Numbered from the stretch's first letter, positions 12,961-26,129 are shown. The stretch is DNA of 64,000 nt from Psettodes erumei (GCA_016785225.1 JAFBJZ010000772.1:744001-808000), one strand, 5' to 3'. Translations and numbers: made by a program. The notes: a model not told the origin generated them from the sequence alone.

Positions 12961-14775
12961 GGCTGGGGGACTGGGTACTACAAACTCATTTTTTGCGACA
13001 GGAGAGAAAAAAAATGAAAAAAAAAATCTGCATGCTCGGGACAATTAGTCATGGAGGGGCTACCAGAGCGATGGGGGCTGGAGGTGGTGACTGACGTCCT
13101 ACCCCCTTTTTTCAGCCGATGACCTAATGCAGGTAAAGAGCGCTCCCCGCTCTTCAGCCCCACACCCGGTTCTCCCCATTTGGGTATTCGTTGAACCCCC
13201 TGCGCTGACACCGCCGCCGCTACAGGAAAAGAGCGGATGCTGTTGGGCGGCGGGTGAAGAAAGGAGCTTCCACAACTGTTACTGAAATAAACAAATGTCT
13301 TGAATAACTTAAGGAGCAAATGGAGCAGCAGCACATGGGCTGTCTAATACTGTAAATCTAACTGTGAACACAGAACATCATTCACATATTATGGATGGAA
13401 GACGTGATGGAAAGATGAGAGCTCTGTGGAACGGGACATTGCGTGTCTCATCTGAGAGGCGTTTCCAGGTGCCGCTCCAGTGGTTTCCACCGATTTAGTC
13501 CCCTGGAGCTCATCAGCGGACACCTCCGCAGTCATTGGGTTCACCGGGCTCAAATGAATGCATCACCCATCGCGGCCCGACCGCACCAGTGTGGCGACAA
13601 ATCTGGATCGCTTAAATCGCGATGCGCAGAGAAAAGTAACATAGGAAGAGGAGTAAAAGCGCGTTTGCTGTCGTCCCTTCACACGACGCACTTCAAATGG
13701 TCCCCCGCTTCTGACGAACAGCACCCTCTGCTGCCGAGACCGTCCGTCCGTCCGCTCACCTCCTTAACAGTTTAAAAGCTGGTAGGGATCACGGGGTTGA
13801 AGCCAAGTCCGGATCCCCAGTTCATCACGGAAACCCAGACAGTTCGCTTCGGGAAAAGTCAACCCACAGGGAAGAGGGAGAGAAAAAAAAAATTCAAAGT
13901 GATAATGTGGAAATCTATTACGATATAGAGTATTTCTGCAACGACAGAAGTAGAATGACGCATTTATTGGAAAAACTCGGCTGCAAGCTCCGGCTAAATG
14001 AACAAGTTAAGTGGACAAACCAAAAAACACTGTTCACGTCCTGTCAGTGTTGGCCAAGAAGCCTTGTACAGTAACCCACGGAGTCACACAGTGCAAAACT
14101 GTATCGACATCGTTATTGACAATTTTTAATTGACTGCAACATGTTGGAGAGCAGAGATGTCTGGAAATCCTTATGACGGCCAAGTATGTCTGCTCAAAAG
14201 CCAGAAAAGACACGAGAGCTACGTGTCGTATGATTTATGGACTTACGGGTGAACTCCTCACTTGGCCGTCATCGTAATTTGAATGTATATCAGTTGGATA
14301 CAGTTTTTGCTCAGGCCGCTCAGGACAGATGATTTGGCATGGTTCCCCTGCAATCAAGAGCGGCGCTCCTGTATCAAGAGTCAATCCCAAACTGGGGAAG
14401 AGGAGATTTCATTGAGCGGCTCTGTGCAGGGCTCCAACAATAACACCTCCCCACCGAAAAGGAAATTCCTCCGCCTCCTCTGCTCTCGGCTGGAACACAC
14501 AACTCTCTTAATCCCGCTCTGGTAATGAGGTCATTTCACAACATCGTTTTCTCTTCTTTTTTTTCTTCTGGTTTAGCTAATTAAAATCTGGTGCTGAACG
14601 GTTACAGGACCGAAACTTTGTGACCGATCTCGACCTTTAAGGGGACAGTCTCTTCACAAATCTCGAAATGATTAAATGTGGACTGGTGAAGGGTATATTT
14701 CAGCAAATCTTTGATCCTTCAGGTGTTCAGCAGTGTTTCTGCTGCTCAGATCAGAGGCCTTGGGCGAGCTGGGAG

Positions 14776-14799
14776 TGAAGGAGGAGGAGGAGGAGGAGG
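14776..14799. repeat. (GGA)n short tandem repeat
   Basis: Seven or so GGA/GAG triplets in a row. Short, simple, and without a reading frame around it. Confidence 0.8.
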
Positions 14800-15019
14800 C
14801 AGGGCAGTAATGGAAGAGACAGAGATGTTGCAGAGAGCTTTGCTCTGCCAAAACCGACTCTGATCACTGCTCCGAGACCAAGTGATCGCAGGGGCGGCCC
14901 ATCTGGCCTCGAGCGGAGGCGACGGTGTTTCCGAGAGACACGTTAACAAGTCGGAGGAAATTGGCGGTAAACAGATAGAAGAATGCAGTCCCTGCTGGAC
15001 GCAGAACGGCAGAGGGGGC

Positions 15020-15420
15020 AGGAAATAAACCTGTATTTAAGCTGATTACCCGAGCCATGTACTGGCCCGTTTCAGCAGCTCTGCACAGCCCGGCCTCACC
15101 ACTACCAACGTTGTTAATTAGAGATTTGCTGAGGGGAAAAAAGGCAGCCTTGTCAGACTTTGCAGGAGTGTTAGTGATGGCTGGCTGGAAGGGGACATGC
15201 GGAGCTCTTAATTGGGTCTGTAATGCTGTATCGGTGGCTGGCCGGAGCACTGGCGATGATTGCTGTGAGCAGGTGGCCGCGGTGGCAGCTCCGTGCGGGC
15301 CGTCCAAGGCCAGCCTGTCTGTTCTTGTCAGGACCTGGAACACTGAGCAGACAGCTCCTGAGCCCCGCGCTCATTACGCCAAGTTGCCCACCCCGTTGCC
15401 TAGCGACGCCCTCCTAGCCC
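15020..15420. promoter_or_regulatory. Candidate enhancer block with an RFX X-box
   Basis: The block contains TTGTTAATTAGAG and CTCTTAATTGGG homeodomain-type cores and, at 15,395-15,408, GTTGCC-TA-GCGACG. The latter is close to the palindromic RFX X-box consensus (GTTGCC, short spacer, RGYAAC). X-boxes are known in ciliary-gene promoters and enhancers. No gene start is visible beside it, so the site may act at a distance or be a chance match. Confidence 0.3.
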
Positions 15421-15897
15421 CTCCACAACACTTCCTCCCTCGTCCCCACAGCGTAGCCCCCGCAGTTGTGGCGGACTGCTTCCACACAGCCCCGCTATGG
15501 GAGAGAGGATGAATGCACTGCAAACTCACAATGTCCTCTAATGATATAACTTGTACATGAAGCCATAATGCATCGGCTTTTCCTGTTGCGAGCAACAATG
15601 TACACCGCGTAACGCGTCGGTGAGAGGGCGGGGCAACGCCCGTGTTGCCCTGAACTACCCCCGCCCCCCCCCAAACGCACGCGCGTCTCACGTGAAAGCC
15701 TCCTCACCATGTCGGCTGTTACCCCCGATTCGGAGTCCGCTCCCTCCCCTCCACCGGCGTGTGTGTCTGGATTTTAATCAGGCCATGTCTCGGACACGCC
15801 ACAGCTGGTCATACATGACATTTGCGATCGCAATCTTCCCACTAACGGCACTTCAAACACACGAGCACGCAGATGCAGACATGAACACGTGCAGGCC

Positions 15898-15930
15898 TCA
15901 CACACACACACACACGCGCGCGCACACACA
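15898..15930. repeat. (CA)n with a central (CG)n interruption
   Basis: CA repeat with an alternating CGCGCGCG core in the middle. Alternating purine-pyrimidine DNA of this kind is a classic Z-DNA-prone sequence. No gene lies nearby. Confidence 0.85.
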
Positions 15931-18489
15931 GGAGTAGTTAAGATCTTGGACGCATTCTTGCTAAATCTACTGCCATCTTTTTCTGGCAGTAATCTACGCT
16001 TGCACCGGAGTGCAGCAAAAGTAGGAGTGGGGGTGGGGGGCAACTTCACGCAAATACTGCTTGTGCCTTCAACTGCGATCGAGCAAACCTAACCCAAGAC
16101 CGTGGCGAGACGGCAGTCTAGAAAACCGCGTCCTCGTTTTTTTTTCTTATTTTTCCCCCTCCGAACAGTCCTGGTGCCAATATAAGACTTGTTGGCAAAG
16201 TGAGAATTGCTCAAATGTTTGAAGTGAAACGACAGCCTCAGGCAAGCTTTACGGGGAAAACTCAAACGCTTTCAGTGCGGCACATTTGTTCTCTTTGTAT
16301 TACCCAATTTCCTCACGTCACTGGGGATATCCATGTCCCAAGAGGGCCTCGCATTTCTTTTGCTGCGGTTAGATTACTTTGGATAGCAGTCAACCCAAGT
16401 TGCATGATTCAGTGAAGTTTTGATGAACGCTACAAATGAAGTGTAAAAGAATCAATCATGTCAAGGTTTGACCGGAGAGACCCTTGGAGAAGGGCATGTG
16501 GAGCAGCGCCTGAGCTGGAAAATGACAGGAAACAGTGGAATGACATCAGCTGTGGCATAGTGCGAGGCCTGTTTAATGAAACGGAGAAATCAATGGGCTT
16601 CTATGACGCCCTTTAAAACATGGGGCATACCTCGAGACTCCAGTTGTGAATTAAAAGAGGACATATTTCATGCAACTGCAGGAGAAATTGGAGAAGAGCT
16701 GGAGTCCAATCAAAACCAACACCACCCCCTAATATGCAGTGACTAATCTGGCAGCAATAGACGTTATTTTCGCTCCTTTTCGAAGGCGCTATGGCTCCAA
16801 CCTAAAGTGAAACCAACTCTGTTTTGTGCCGTGCCTCCGATCGGAATGATTCAAGTTGATTTAATCCAGTCAACAGGCCACCAAATGACACAGAGTCCCC
16901 ACAGTCCTGTCAGCGCAGGCCGTCCAGTGCTGAAAAAGGTAAATATTAAATCACAGCCCCACCCTGGAGGCTCTCGATCCATACCGGGACTTGTCCACAT
17001 TCTGTGGTGCTGCTCCAGTTACTGAAGCCGGGGCGAGGGGAAAACTCTCAGCCCTGGGCCTCCTCCGCTGCACCAAGAGGCCTGCGCCGTGCGAAAGCTA
17101 AAAACACAAAGGGCGATCGTTCATTCGCTTGCGCGTATGGGAATGTCTCAGTCTGTGCGCTCAGAATATCAGACAAGACGGGCGGCGCCCCCACGAGATC
17201 AGGGGCGCGCCCGTGCCCGCCAAACAAAGCGAGCGGGGGGGGGTTGCACTTGGGCTGCGGGTGCTAGATCTCAACGTGGAAGTGCCTGCAAATAAATGGT
17301 TTTACCACTGTGTCCACACATTCCTCCGACCAATGAGGCTGCTCCGCCTTATGCCTCCGCTAGGCCGCCGTCCTCGCAGCTGACTGCACCGGCACGCACC
17401 TCACAGAGAGGAAGCAAGTGATACCAGACAGAGAAATGGACTACGGCCGCCCCTAACGTCACTGCACCCGGCCAAGAAACAGTCCAACCCCCCGTTATCC
17501 ACAGTTTGCAACGTGCTAATAGCGACCGACGTGTGAGTCAGGCTCTGCTTTTTACGACTTTGGTGCAAAACGCGCTCCCGCGCAAGTTTCACAGGCGTCT
17601 GTGGTTTTCATCCTGTTACCTTTGTGGCATCAGTTCTCATCAAACTCTCGTTTGACCTTTGCCCCTTGGCATCAGCACCTCAGACTTCCTTTTGCCCCAT
17701 GCTGCACTAAGCCCTATTTCACAACATTGTGATTTTTCATTCTTTTGAGAGATGAAAAATAAGATCAGAGGGATTTTTTTTGTTCATTTTTGCGTCACTA
17801 CGAAACATTTCGTACCCGGGGCGTTTGGAGATGGGTTGGAGAGGGTGAAGGCTCACCAAAACAGGAAGGCGAGTCTGTAGACCTACTACTGGCCGTTCCT
17901 TTTGAAGAGAAGAAAGGACAGCAGAAAAAAAGGTAAACATAGTGGATTTCCTTCTGGCTGCTCTGAAATTAGACGGATGTTTTAACTCCGGGTACCGCGG
18001 GAGGTGGAACTACACCGGGCTCGGGAGAGCGAGAGAGTGAGCAAGAGAGAAAGAATGAAAAGGGGAAAAAGTCATTAATCACACTCCAGTCAGTTGGCCT
18101 GGTCTAGTGGAGGTGTTCCTGAGTTCTGGGTTTGTTTGTCGGTCTCGAGAGAACGCTGCGTACGGGTGGTCAATTAGTTTACAAAATTTCAGCAGCGACA
18201 GACGGCATTCTCCTCCGCCCTGGCCCCGAGCCGCCTCTCGCCATCCCTGACCAAACCACATCATATCAGGGCCCAAACCTCATGCCGCGATCTGAGGCTA
18301 ACTCCATTTAGCCCGACCTAAATCAACAGCCTTTTGCTGTGGTTGCGCTGGACTGCCTCACATCCAGGAACTGCCAGCGCCTTCAGTCCCCTTTTCAGTT
18401 TTCCATGTGTCCGGCGCGCTTCTGAGAACCAGACCTCCGCTGCGCTGTCACTCTGCTTTTTTCGCTTCCCCGGGATCACAACATATTGC

Positions 18490-18850
18490 ACATCCTTTCC
18501 GACAGGACTGAACGCGCTCTCTTAGCGGGAAGACAACGGAAGCGTTCCGATATGGACCCTGAACGTGGGATAAGCGCGCCCTCCTGAGCTCGTCGCCACC
18601 GGGGCGCTGAACCAACGGCGTCTCCTGGAACGCGGGCGCCTCAGATAATAAAATGCCAGCAGCGACGGCGAGCGGGTTTTCCGGCCGGGCGAGGGAGCGA
18701 CGCCTGGCTTTGACCCCACTCCGTTGACGAACGAGGATGGCACCATAGCTGCAGTGGGCACAGAGCGCGTACGCTTACACACACACACACACACACGTAC
18801 ACAAGCGAGCGTTGACGGACACACACCACAGCGCGGATCATACCGTGCTG
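18490..18850. promoter_or_regulatory. CpG-dense block, possible island
   Basis: CpG-rich DNA with repeated GCGC and CGCG patterns, ending in a short (CA)n run at about 18,776-18,796. It resembles an unmethylated island, but no convincing exon follows on either strand. Possibly an orphan island of the desert. Confidence 0.25.
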
Positions 18851-20797
18851 CCGTGAGTCATCCGGTGATTAAGACTGTTATCAATCATCCCCTCTGATCC
18901 GGTGACAGTGGGCCCACCGGGAATAGCATCATGACTGATTGGGTGCATCGAGAACGGCAGCTAAGGCGCACCGGGCCGTTACTCTACACCGTCACTGACG
19001 TGTCGACGATTTCTACTCGCAAGGAAGATTACGTAACCTTAAACAATGACATGTATTCCCGTCTTCTGGCGCTGTGCACTGCATCCAGGGCTGTGATTGT
19101 CCACGGGGGTATTTTTAAACCCCAGACTGTGCAGTTGTGAACACGTGGATCAAAGCACTCACACATCCACTTATTCAGCCGAAAAGTATGCATCCATATC
19201 TCTCTGGCTCCGTGTACGTGCAGGAGATCGCGCTGATTACAATGAATGCACTCTAACACATTTGTCCCGCTGCGTGTGCGTGCCAATTTGCATGAGCATG
19301 TGTGTGTGGGAGTTGGGGACAGGAAATGTAAAGGTTGAGGTAGCTCCTTGAAAACAAAGGCTCCGGCCTCTCCGCATGAGCCCTTTCCTTTCATAGGCGC
19401 CCGAGGCTCCTGTACACATCACTGAGAGGGAACATCCTGGAGCTGCCACCCCCACCTTTCCCTTCGCCTTCTATAGACAGTCTGACCTATGGCGTATCGC
19501 AGTCACATGCCACGTGTTGGCTTTAAAGACAAAAAAAAGAGAGCATGTTTGTGACACAAACGCAGCTTTTAGGGAAACACTCCCTTCAGCCTGGGTTCCT
19601 CGTTTTGCGAACCAGAGAGAAATGATAAGCGACGCTGGCTTCCCTCAGCTGTCACGGCAAGAGAACCCGCGACTCCCCAGTGGCTCGGCGACCCCGATGA
19701 CCAGGGTTTTCCCCTTCCATTGTAAGACGGCGCCTAAGTGTTTTGCACAGCACTTTAACTGGATAAACAGAAAAATAAAGTTGGAAGTCTGGGACAGAAA
19801 TTAGTGCATTGGCTCTAGGACAACTGACACTTAGGTTCAAAGAGCGGGGGTTACCTCATATTTCAAGAAGACTTTCAGGAAGTGTGTGTTCATTCATGGC
19901 AACAGGTACTTTTGAACGGAGAGCGTCACAGCGCTCCTGCCACCGTTGACAGTGTTGCATTATGGGTTATTGGTAGCCTTGTTATAATGCCAGGCTAGTG
20001 GCCGTTTCACAGTGAATCGGCCTTAAAGGTGTTTCATGGTGCAGCTTAACCTGCAGAGTCGACGACTGAAAAAAGTCCCAAGTGTCTCGCTCTGACCGAC
20101 AGGCAAACAGAGAGGGCTGGTAAAAACTTTATGGATTTTTTTTTTTTTTTTACAGTCTGCCGGCCCATGATGCGGGGGGCCCACTGGGATTCGTCCCGGT
20201 CGTTTCGATGGCAGGTCCGGTCCAAAAATCTGAACTGCGGCTGTCTGAAGAATGTGAACCGCCAGAGAGGATCATTATGCGAGAGGAGAGAGAAAGAGAG
20301 AGAGATCGGCTCGCCGCAGTGACTCGGTCAGCCGACTCGTAGCCGCTGGGGAAGTGAGCCGTCCACAGGCCGGATGCTGTTACATTGTCAGATCTCTATG
20401 GAGGATGAGAAAAGGGCAGTTCATAACCATTCACTGTAAATTTTTACTTGTACTTCAGGACATAGTGTCAACGTGTTTTTATATATATTGTAATGATAGT
20501 GGCCATAATGATCAATGCACAACACCCAAATGCCCCGACCCCCAGCCCACTCCACCCCCCCTTCCATCATAGCCCCGAGGTACTCTTCAAAACCCTGCTC
20601 TGGACTCGACAACCCTTTCACTGCTCTCTTACAGCCTCATCTCTCTGGACCTCGTCTTACCATCTGTGTCATCATCTTCCCTGCCGTCCTCCCTCTCCAT
20701 CTTTCATCTCTCCTCCATTTCCATGCTCTTGCTCTCTGTTTTACTGCCCCAACTGAAAATTGAGTCATAACTTCCTGACGGCACTGTTCAAAGGTCA

Positions 20798-20840
20798 TCC
20801 ACCCACCCACCCCCACACCCCCCCCCACCCCCCCACCTCC
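20798..20840. repeat. C-rich (CCCA)n-like tract
   Basis: Runs of C broken by A, about 43 bp, G-rich on the minus strand. Low-complexity DNA that produces a glycine-rich artefact on the minus strand. Confidence 0.75.
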
Positions 20841-21019
20841 CTCCGTTCTCTTTCTCTGCGCTCCCCGCCCCCTTCCCTCCTCTCCCTTTTGGGAGGCCCC
20901 CTCATCCAACGCGCCCAGCGCTGCATTCCACAGACAGTGGGAGCGTTTTCAAACGCTGCACAAGCACACCAGACCGCCGCGCACAGCAGCACGCAGGGCG
21001 AGCGAGCCACGGCCTCAGC

Positions 21020-21340
21020 TGCCGCCAGGCCTCAGCACCATGCTCTGGCCCTGCCAAGGAGAGCTTTGACTGGGGAGAAATTGCAATGTAGCAGCAACAG
21101 AGTCCGTGTGATGACAAGGAGAAAGCAACTGTGGCTCTCAAGGAGCGGAGTGATAACTGGACAGTATTAGCTTCCTCCAAGCTGCTGAAACCAGCTCCAA
21201 GTAAAAGCCCCGTGCCACGGTGGGGCCTCCCGTGCCTGCGCTGGGCAGCTGGCAGCTGTGAGAGCGGGGTCGCAGGCCTCAATGCGCCTTTTCGTCTGAC
21301 CCCCAAATCCTTGAGGTCTCTACTGCACTGACGTGCAGCT
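21020..21340. promoter_or_regulatory. Candidate conserved non-coding element
   Basis: Non-repetitive, evenly mixed sequence at the right edge of the GC-rich desert. It has no supported frame, and several short inverted matches around CTTGGAG/CTCCAAG-type words. The call is by texture alone, so the confidence is low. Confidence 0.15.
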
Positions 21341-21699
21341 CCAGTTTCAGCCTCCCAAGGCTCCCTTATGCGCATGGCTCTCGAAACAATACGGTTCTCG
21401 TACATGATCAAATACCACAACACGGCAAACACACAGTGAAAAGTAAATGAATCCATTAGTTAACCTGCACGCATCTAATAGGCTCCAGACTCAACTATTT
21501 CCCTTGCCTGTTTCCTTCAGCAGTGACAAAACAGGAAAAGCAGAGACATCAGAAAAGCCCAGTCCACAGCTGTACTGATAAGAGCACTTGATATCAAACC
21601 TGTAATATCTTGTGCTGGGTCTTCAGCGGTCGCCCTGCGCCACACTGAACAGCTGCGGGTTCTCACCTGTGGTGCAGACAACATACAGCATTTGTACAA

Positions 21700-22110
21700 A
21701 GTGAAACAATTGGCACAGATGATAATAATAAGTAATGTTATACAGAGCCTGTTTCTAAACAATGTCACGTGGCACTTTACAGATGAAGGCAAAGATTAAA
21801 ACGAAACCATACCAAATAAAAATAAGGAGATCGTACAAACAAGGATATAAAATAAAGCACAGCTATGAAAATGATCGTAAAATTGAATAAAAGAAACTGT
21901 TTTAAGAAGTGATTTTAAAGCTGTGAGTGATTTGGAAAGCCTCAGAAGCGCCAAAGCTGAGGGGCCGTGACAGTAAAAACCCAATCGTCAGCCAAAACCC
22001 CCATAATACCAGACAGGGCTGCACATGTGTGCATACAAACACCAAGCAGATTTACAGATCGGATGGCTACCAAGTGCGATCCGGTTAGATGAACTACAAC
22101 CCCTCCTGAT
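21700..22110. repeat. Probable dispersed teleost repeat, degraded
   Basis: From memory, the stretch resembles a very common fish interspersed repeat: AATAAAAT-rich text, then a phrase like 'gtgagtgatttggaaagcc' and 'aaagctgaggggcc', followed by a 'gacagtaaaaaccc' phrase. The match is from pattern recognition and was not searched. The family cannot be named with confidence; LINE-derived is likely. No intact open frame survives. Confidence 0.35.
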
Positions 22111-23900
22111 AACATCTTCAATAGCTTATGGGCATACTATTAACCCTGTGAGCCGACGTTTGTGAAAAACGAATCCAAGTTAAGTCAATTAAAAGTATAT
22201 TTAGGAAAAGCCTTTCCACAATCCATCAGGACGGTATGTGAGCAATATCTTGACAAAATCAGACAAGTTTATTTGTTTGTAGGACGAGACGCATCATCAC
22301 AGTTTCAAGGGTCCTGATAAGACATCACATTTCCCCACAGAAGGCATCTGGTTTCAGGAAAGGTGAGGAACTTCCATCCCACGGCAGCCCAGTCTTCATG
22401 TGTGTGACCAGAGACAGGTACGGCTCCCCATTGTTTGGTTTCCAGTCGTGCCTGGGCGCTGTGATTATCAGTGAGCACATCTGGATGGACTTAGTCAAGG
22501 AATCCTATAAAGAACCTAATGGGCTCTTCTAACATTTTTTGAAGACTGATTAAGAGCCGTTTCAGATCTCGTTCACATCAATGAGTTCCACCTGGGATTT
22601 ATTAAGGTGTTCACCAAATTCGTTATCTGCGTTACTTGCTCCCTTTCACTGCAATGGGGGCTTGGGGGACCTATGAAGGAGGACTTCCATGCTTTGGAGG
22701 GAAGTCTGCAGTGTATTTGCTTATGGGGCAAGTCAGATACCTGGATAAACGTGGACACCCGCTCAGTCACTGACAAACTTAAAATACATGGAAATTGTTT
22801 CTGTACCATGAAAACGATCCCAGATTCCTGTGCGAAAATTCATAAAACTCTCACAGATGCTCTCATAAATTTGGATTTCTAACAAATGTCTCAAACCTTT
22901 CTTGCAAACTTTTTTGTGTTAATCAGTTTAATTCTTGCAAATCCTAAAATAAAACCAACTTTTTGGAGTCGCTCCAGCACGAAAGGCAAAATTTACACCC
23001 TGCGCACAGTCTGGTGAAGTAGCACACAGGCCAAAGTTTTAAGGCCTAGTTGCCTTCCAATATTGTGACCCTTATGTTTTATGGGGGAGGCTAACACCGT
23101 GAACTACATTTGTTACAAATTAGGCTTCCTGGTGCCGTAAAGTTGACACCTGCCACTTCAAACCTTTCTTTGGAAAGAAGGACGGCCATTGATAACCGGT
23201 TTGAGGGACATTAGGTTTATTAGCTCATCTAGCCAACTCATGTCCACCTGGTCAAACTGCTGACTACAGGGCGCCGTTTACAGTAACGTATCAAACAGTG
23301 TCTGGGGTTTGTTAACTGTCTTTAATTTAACCTTTAATTTTATCTGACTGACGTACCTTAAAACACTTCCAGGTTTTCTTAAGTCTTCTTGAGTGACCAA
23401 ACAATCTCATTTCAACCGAAAAGGGCGAGCGCGCGATGGCCGCCGTTTAACCACAAGATGTCGCCAATCAGGGGTCCGCCAATGTTAATGTCGCCTTTCG
23501 AGGCTTCTCATTAGGATAGGTCCCAACTGTACTTATGAACACGCATAAGTGTGGTTTTTGGATCCTTTAATAAATAGATTCCAATTAATTAATAAAAATG
23601 CCCCATGGAACAAAAGTAAGACATTTTGTTATTAATATTCTGCAATGTATAAAACAGTTTCTTAAGAGTTAAACTCGTCACAGAAGGATCTTAAAAACTT
23701 TGGGCACCTTGAGTAATAAATAACATTCACAGTCCGAAATTGGCATTTGTGGTTGTTCTTCAACTGAGCTGCTGTAGCTAGTAAAACTCTCACAGCCCTG
23801 TTTCACACGTCCTCCAACCCGAAAGAGCAAACCTGAAATTTCCGACAGCACTTGAAGGCACTCTAACCCCCGGATGTGACCGCATAAGCACAGGAAACAA
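22111..23900. other. Intergenic DNA with nothing recognised
   Basis: AT-leaning sequence without a supported exon or obvious repeat. Near 23,425-23,465 there is a CpG-bearing patch with GATGGCCGCC (YY1-like) that could belong to the SNAPC5 promoter region, but it lies about 0.5 kb before the likely first exon. Confidence 0.5.
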
Positions 23901-23939
23901 AGTTTAGCTCGTAGCTCTAACTGTAGCACAACAGCTAAA

Positions 23940-24011
23940 GAAAAGCAGTCGGTAGCGTGTTATCGACGCCTTCGACGTTAATATGGAGCTGTAGGCAGGA
24001 CTTATAAACAA
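23940..24011 (+). promoter_or_regulatory. Possible SNAPC5 non-coding first exon
   Basis: The first SNAPC5 coding exon begins after a strong acceptor at 24,547-24,548, so an upstream untranslated exon is expected. The best candidate ends at AAAG followed by donor GTAATA at 24,012. The exact start is unknown. The call is an inference from splice-site logic, not from homology. Confidence 0.35.
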
Positions 24012-24587
24012 AGGTAATATTCTCAAATGGGTCTTTATTCTTGAATGTGTGGCAATAAACTGTAATTTTCTTGCAGGGCTACTCAGCTAAATTGAGTATA
24101 TTTTCCGTAGCAGCTAGCTAGCAGTAATAACACGGTATGTTTACCATTTTAAAAATGTCGCAGTACTGCTGTGAGGATTTAATGCCGAATCTGTTCTAAG
24201 CTAGTGATGTCATTTTCCCGACTGAGACTAGTTCACGAATATGTTGTACTTTAAAGACGTACAGTGGCTGGTCGTTGCCCAACAGATTTGCTCCCTTGGC
24301 ATACTTCTAATGAATAATAAATAGATGGAAAAGTGGGGAAACCCCTATGTCATATCCCACACAATTTGGCCTACAGTACTGGTAAGACTTCCTATTGTGT
24401 TTAGTAGAGATACTTATAAGTTATAACGCAGGCACATCCGCATGTCATCCCCATTCGCTTTGTAATAAGTGCCTTTTTTAAAGGGATAAAAGGTCAAACT
24501 AAAATTTCGCATTACACTGTAACTGACTACTGCCGCCTTCCTCTTCAGTGCCGAGGGAATGGTCTGACAGCAGCAGCACCAGCAAAG

Positions 24588-25211
24588 ATGCACAGCCGTC
24601 TGCAGGAGCTGAAAAAGGAAGAGGAGACTCTCCTCAAAATCAAAGTGATGCTACAAGACCAACTCAACAGGTTGAAGGTGAGTGAGAGTTCGGGACAGGA
24701 GGGCATTGCTGCTGTGTGTACATGTCTGTGATTACCGCGCTTAACATATTCTATGTTCACTTTGTGTTTCAGTTTGAGGAAGGGGCCTTGAAATCTATAA
24801 TTAATGCTCAAAAAGAAGAAGGAGCGTCTGAGCGCCTGTCCCCAGAAACGGAGGTAAATGACTATACCAGAGAGTATCAGGGAACAACCCTGCTAAATTA
24901 GCTAAACAATAATGTTTTATGAATGAGGACTCTAAGTGTTTTTAACTTCTGTTTTGCGTACGTTGGTCTTTGCTAATTTAGATTTAATTGAAAAAAGTGG
25001 TCATCAGGCATACGTTTGTTTACTTTCATTGCTCCAGGTTCATATCAACCTTGATGATGAGAGTGAGATCAATCGAACCAAACTGCTACTGAATGCCGCT
25101 GTAGATTATGATATGGAGGAGGAGGAAGACGATGACGATGACGAAGGTGAAGACGATGACGAAGAAGATGACAATATACCCGAGGAGGGCGAGGACGAGG
25201 ATGATTACTGA
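24588..25211 (+). CDS. snapc5: snRNA-activating protein complex subunit 5 (SNAP19)
   Basis: Smallest subunit of SNAPc, the nuclear complex that binds the proximal sequence element of snRNA promoters for RNA polymerases II and III. Coding exons: 24,588-24,677, 24,773-24,853 and 25,038-25,211, all with clean AG/GT borders and phase 0, giving 114 residues against 98 in human. The N-terminus (MHSRLQELKKEEETLL, then QDQLNRLK) is nearly identical to human and forms a short leucine-rich coiled coil at residues 1-45, the part known to bind partner subunits. The middle keeps the HINLDDESEINRT segment. The C-terminus (about residues 82-114) is an Asp/Glu run ending DEDDY, longer than in human. A two-codon upstream frame (ATG GTC TGA) lies at 24,559-24,567. 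A poly(A) signal is at 25,656. Confidence 0.94.
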
Positions 25212-25655
25212 GATTATCAGTGTTTCATGGGGCTTCTGTGTTTGCACCAGTGAAGAAGAACCATGTGTAAATGGACAGCTGTTCATATATTCACCTGTTT
25301 TGTACTGTCACTTATGAAGTTTAATTTATTTGGATAGAGTTTCAGTTATAGTGTAATGATGTGTGGTGCCCTCTCCTTTGCCTGAATTAAGGCATGTCAA
25401 TGGGATTTCACACTATGTTAGAATTCATGTGTCAAACTTTGTGAGAGACGTCTCACTGAATTTCAGTAGGACAGTGTTATTAGGTGCTTATAGCTTAGCC
25501 TACTAGCTACATTGTGCATTTTTAAGATAAGAAACTGAGCAGCAATTCACTTGAGAAACAGTTCTTGAGTGTCTGTCAGCATGAAACCGTATGGCTGGGC
25601 CATATAAGAATATAATGTGTACACACCATGTAGGAAATGATAATTGTAAGCACAA

Positions 25656-25661
25656 AATAAA
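25656..25661 (+). terminator. SNAPC5 poly(A) signal AATAAA
   Basis: The first canonical AATAAA after the SNAPC5 stop codon, giving a 3' UTR of about 0.46 kb. A second AATAAA at 25,803-25,808 could serve as an alternative. Confidence 0.6.
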
Positions 25662-26129
25662 ATGGATTGCATAGGGTTCAACTGACTGTTTTTTTGTAAT
25701 ATACACTTTAGTGTGGATACAGAGATACCCCCCCTAAGAATGCTACAATTTTCCCTCATAACAACCTGGGGGTAACAACGGCTACCCACAAAGAAAAAGT
25801 TAATAAAGAGGACCAGTGAGCAGTGAAGCATCCTGGATTAGGCTATAAGAATATGATGAGATATAAATCATAGAGATGTGTGTCAGCTGGAGAGGAATCC
25901 AAAGCAGGGACAAACACCAACATATGTTCTAAAACCTCACATCCTTACAGAGAATATCAGAAATGAGTCTGCAACATGGATTTCTTCATGTTTTGAAGAG
26001 GTTTTAGTGTAATTATTTAATTTAATCTCTCAACATGAACACACACTTGTGCGAGGTTTCATTTCGACTTCTCATCAGCCTTCAGTACAATGGGATTGCA
26101 TATGCTGTAAAAGAAAAAAGGCTCATTCT

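Larger units (their letters stand above)
1..21500. other. Gene-free, CpG-rich intergenic region
   Basis: No coding exon with splice sites and a recognisable protein family was found on either strand. Open frames here are shadows of GC-rich DNA with no domain, no biased codon use and no splice logic. The base composition is visibly richer in G+C and CpG than the DNA after about 21.5 kb. Simple repeats are scattered through it, and several blocks look like regulatory or conserved non-coding DNA; these are listed separately. By human synteny the gene beyond LCTL is SMAD6, so this may be the smad6-side regulatory desert. That is inference, since no smad6 exon is visible. It could also be an intron of a gene lying outside the window. 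Confidence 0.6.

Noticed and set aside
20902..21456. 184-codon minus-strand open frame
   Set aside because: Runs over a candidate non-coding element and a CpG-rich patch. No recognisable domain.
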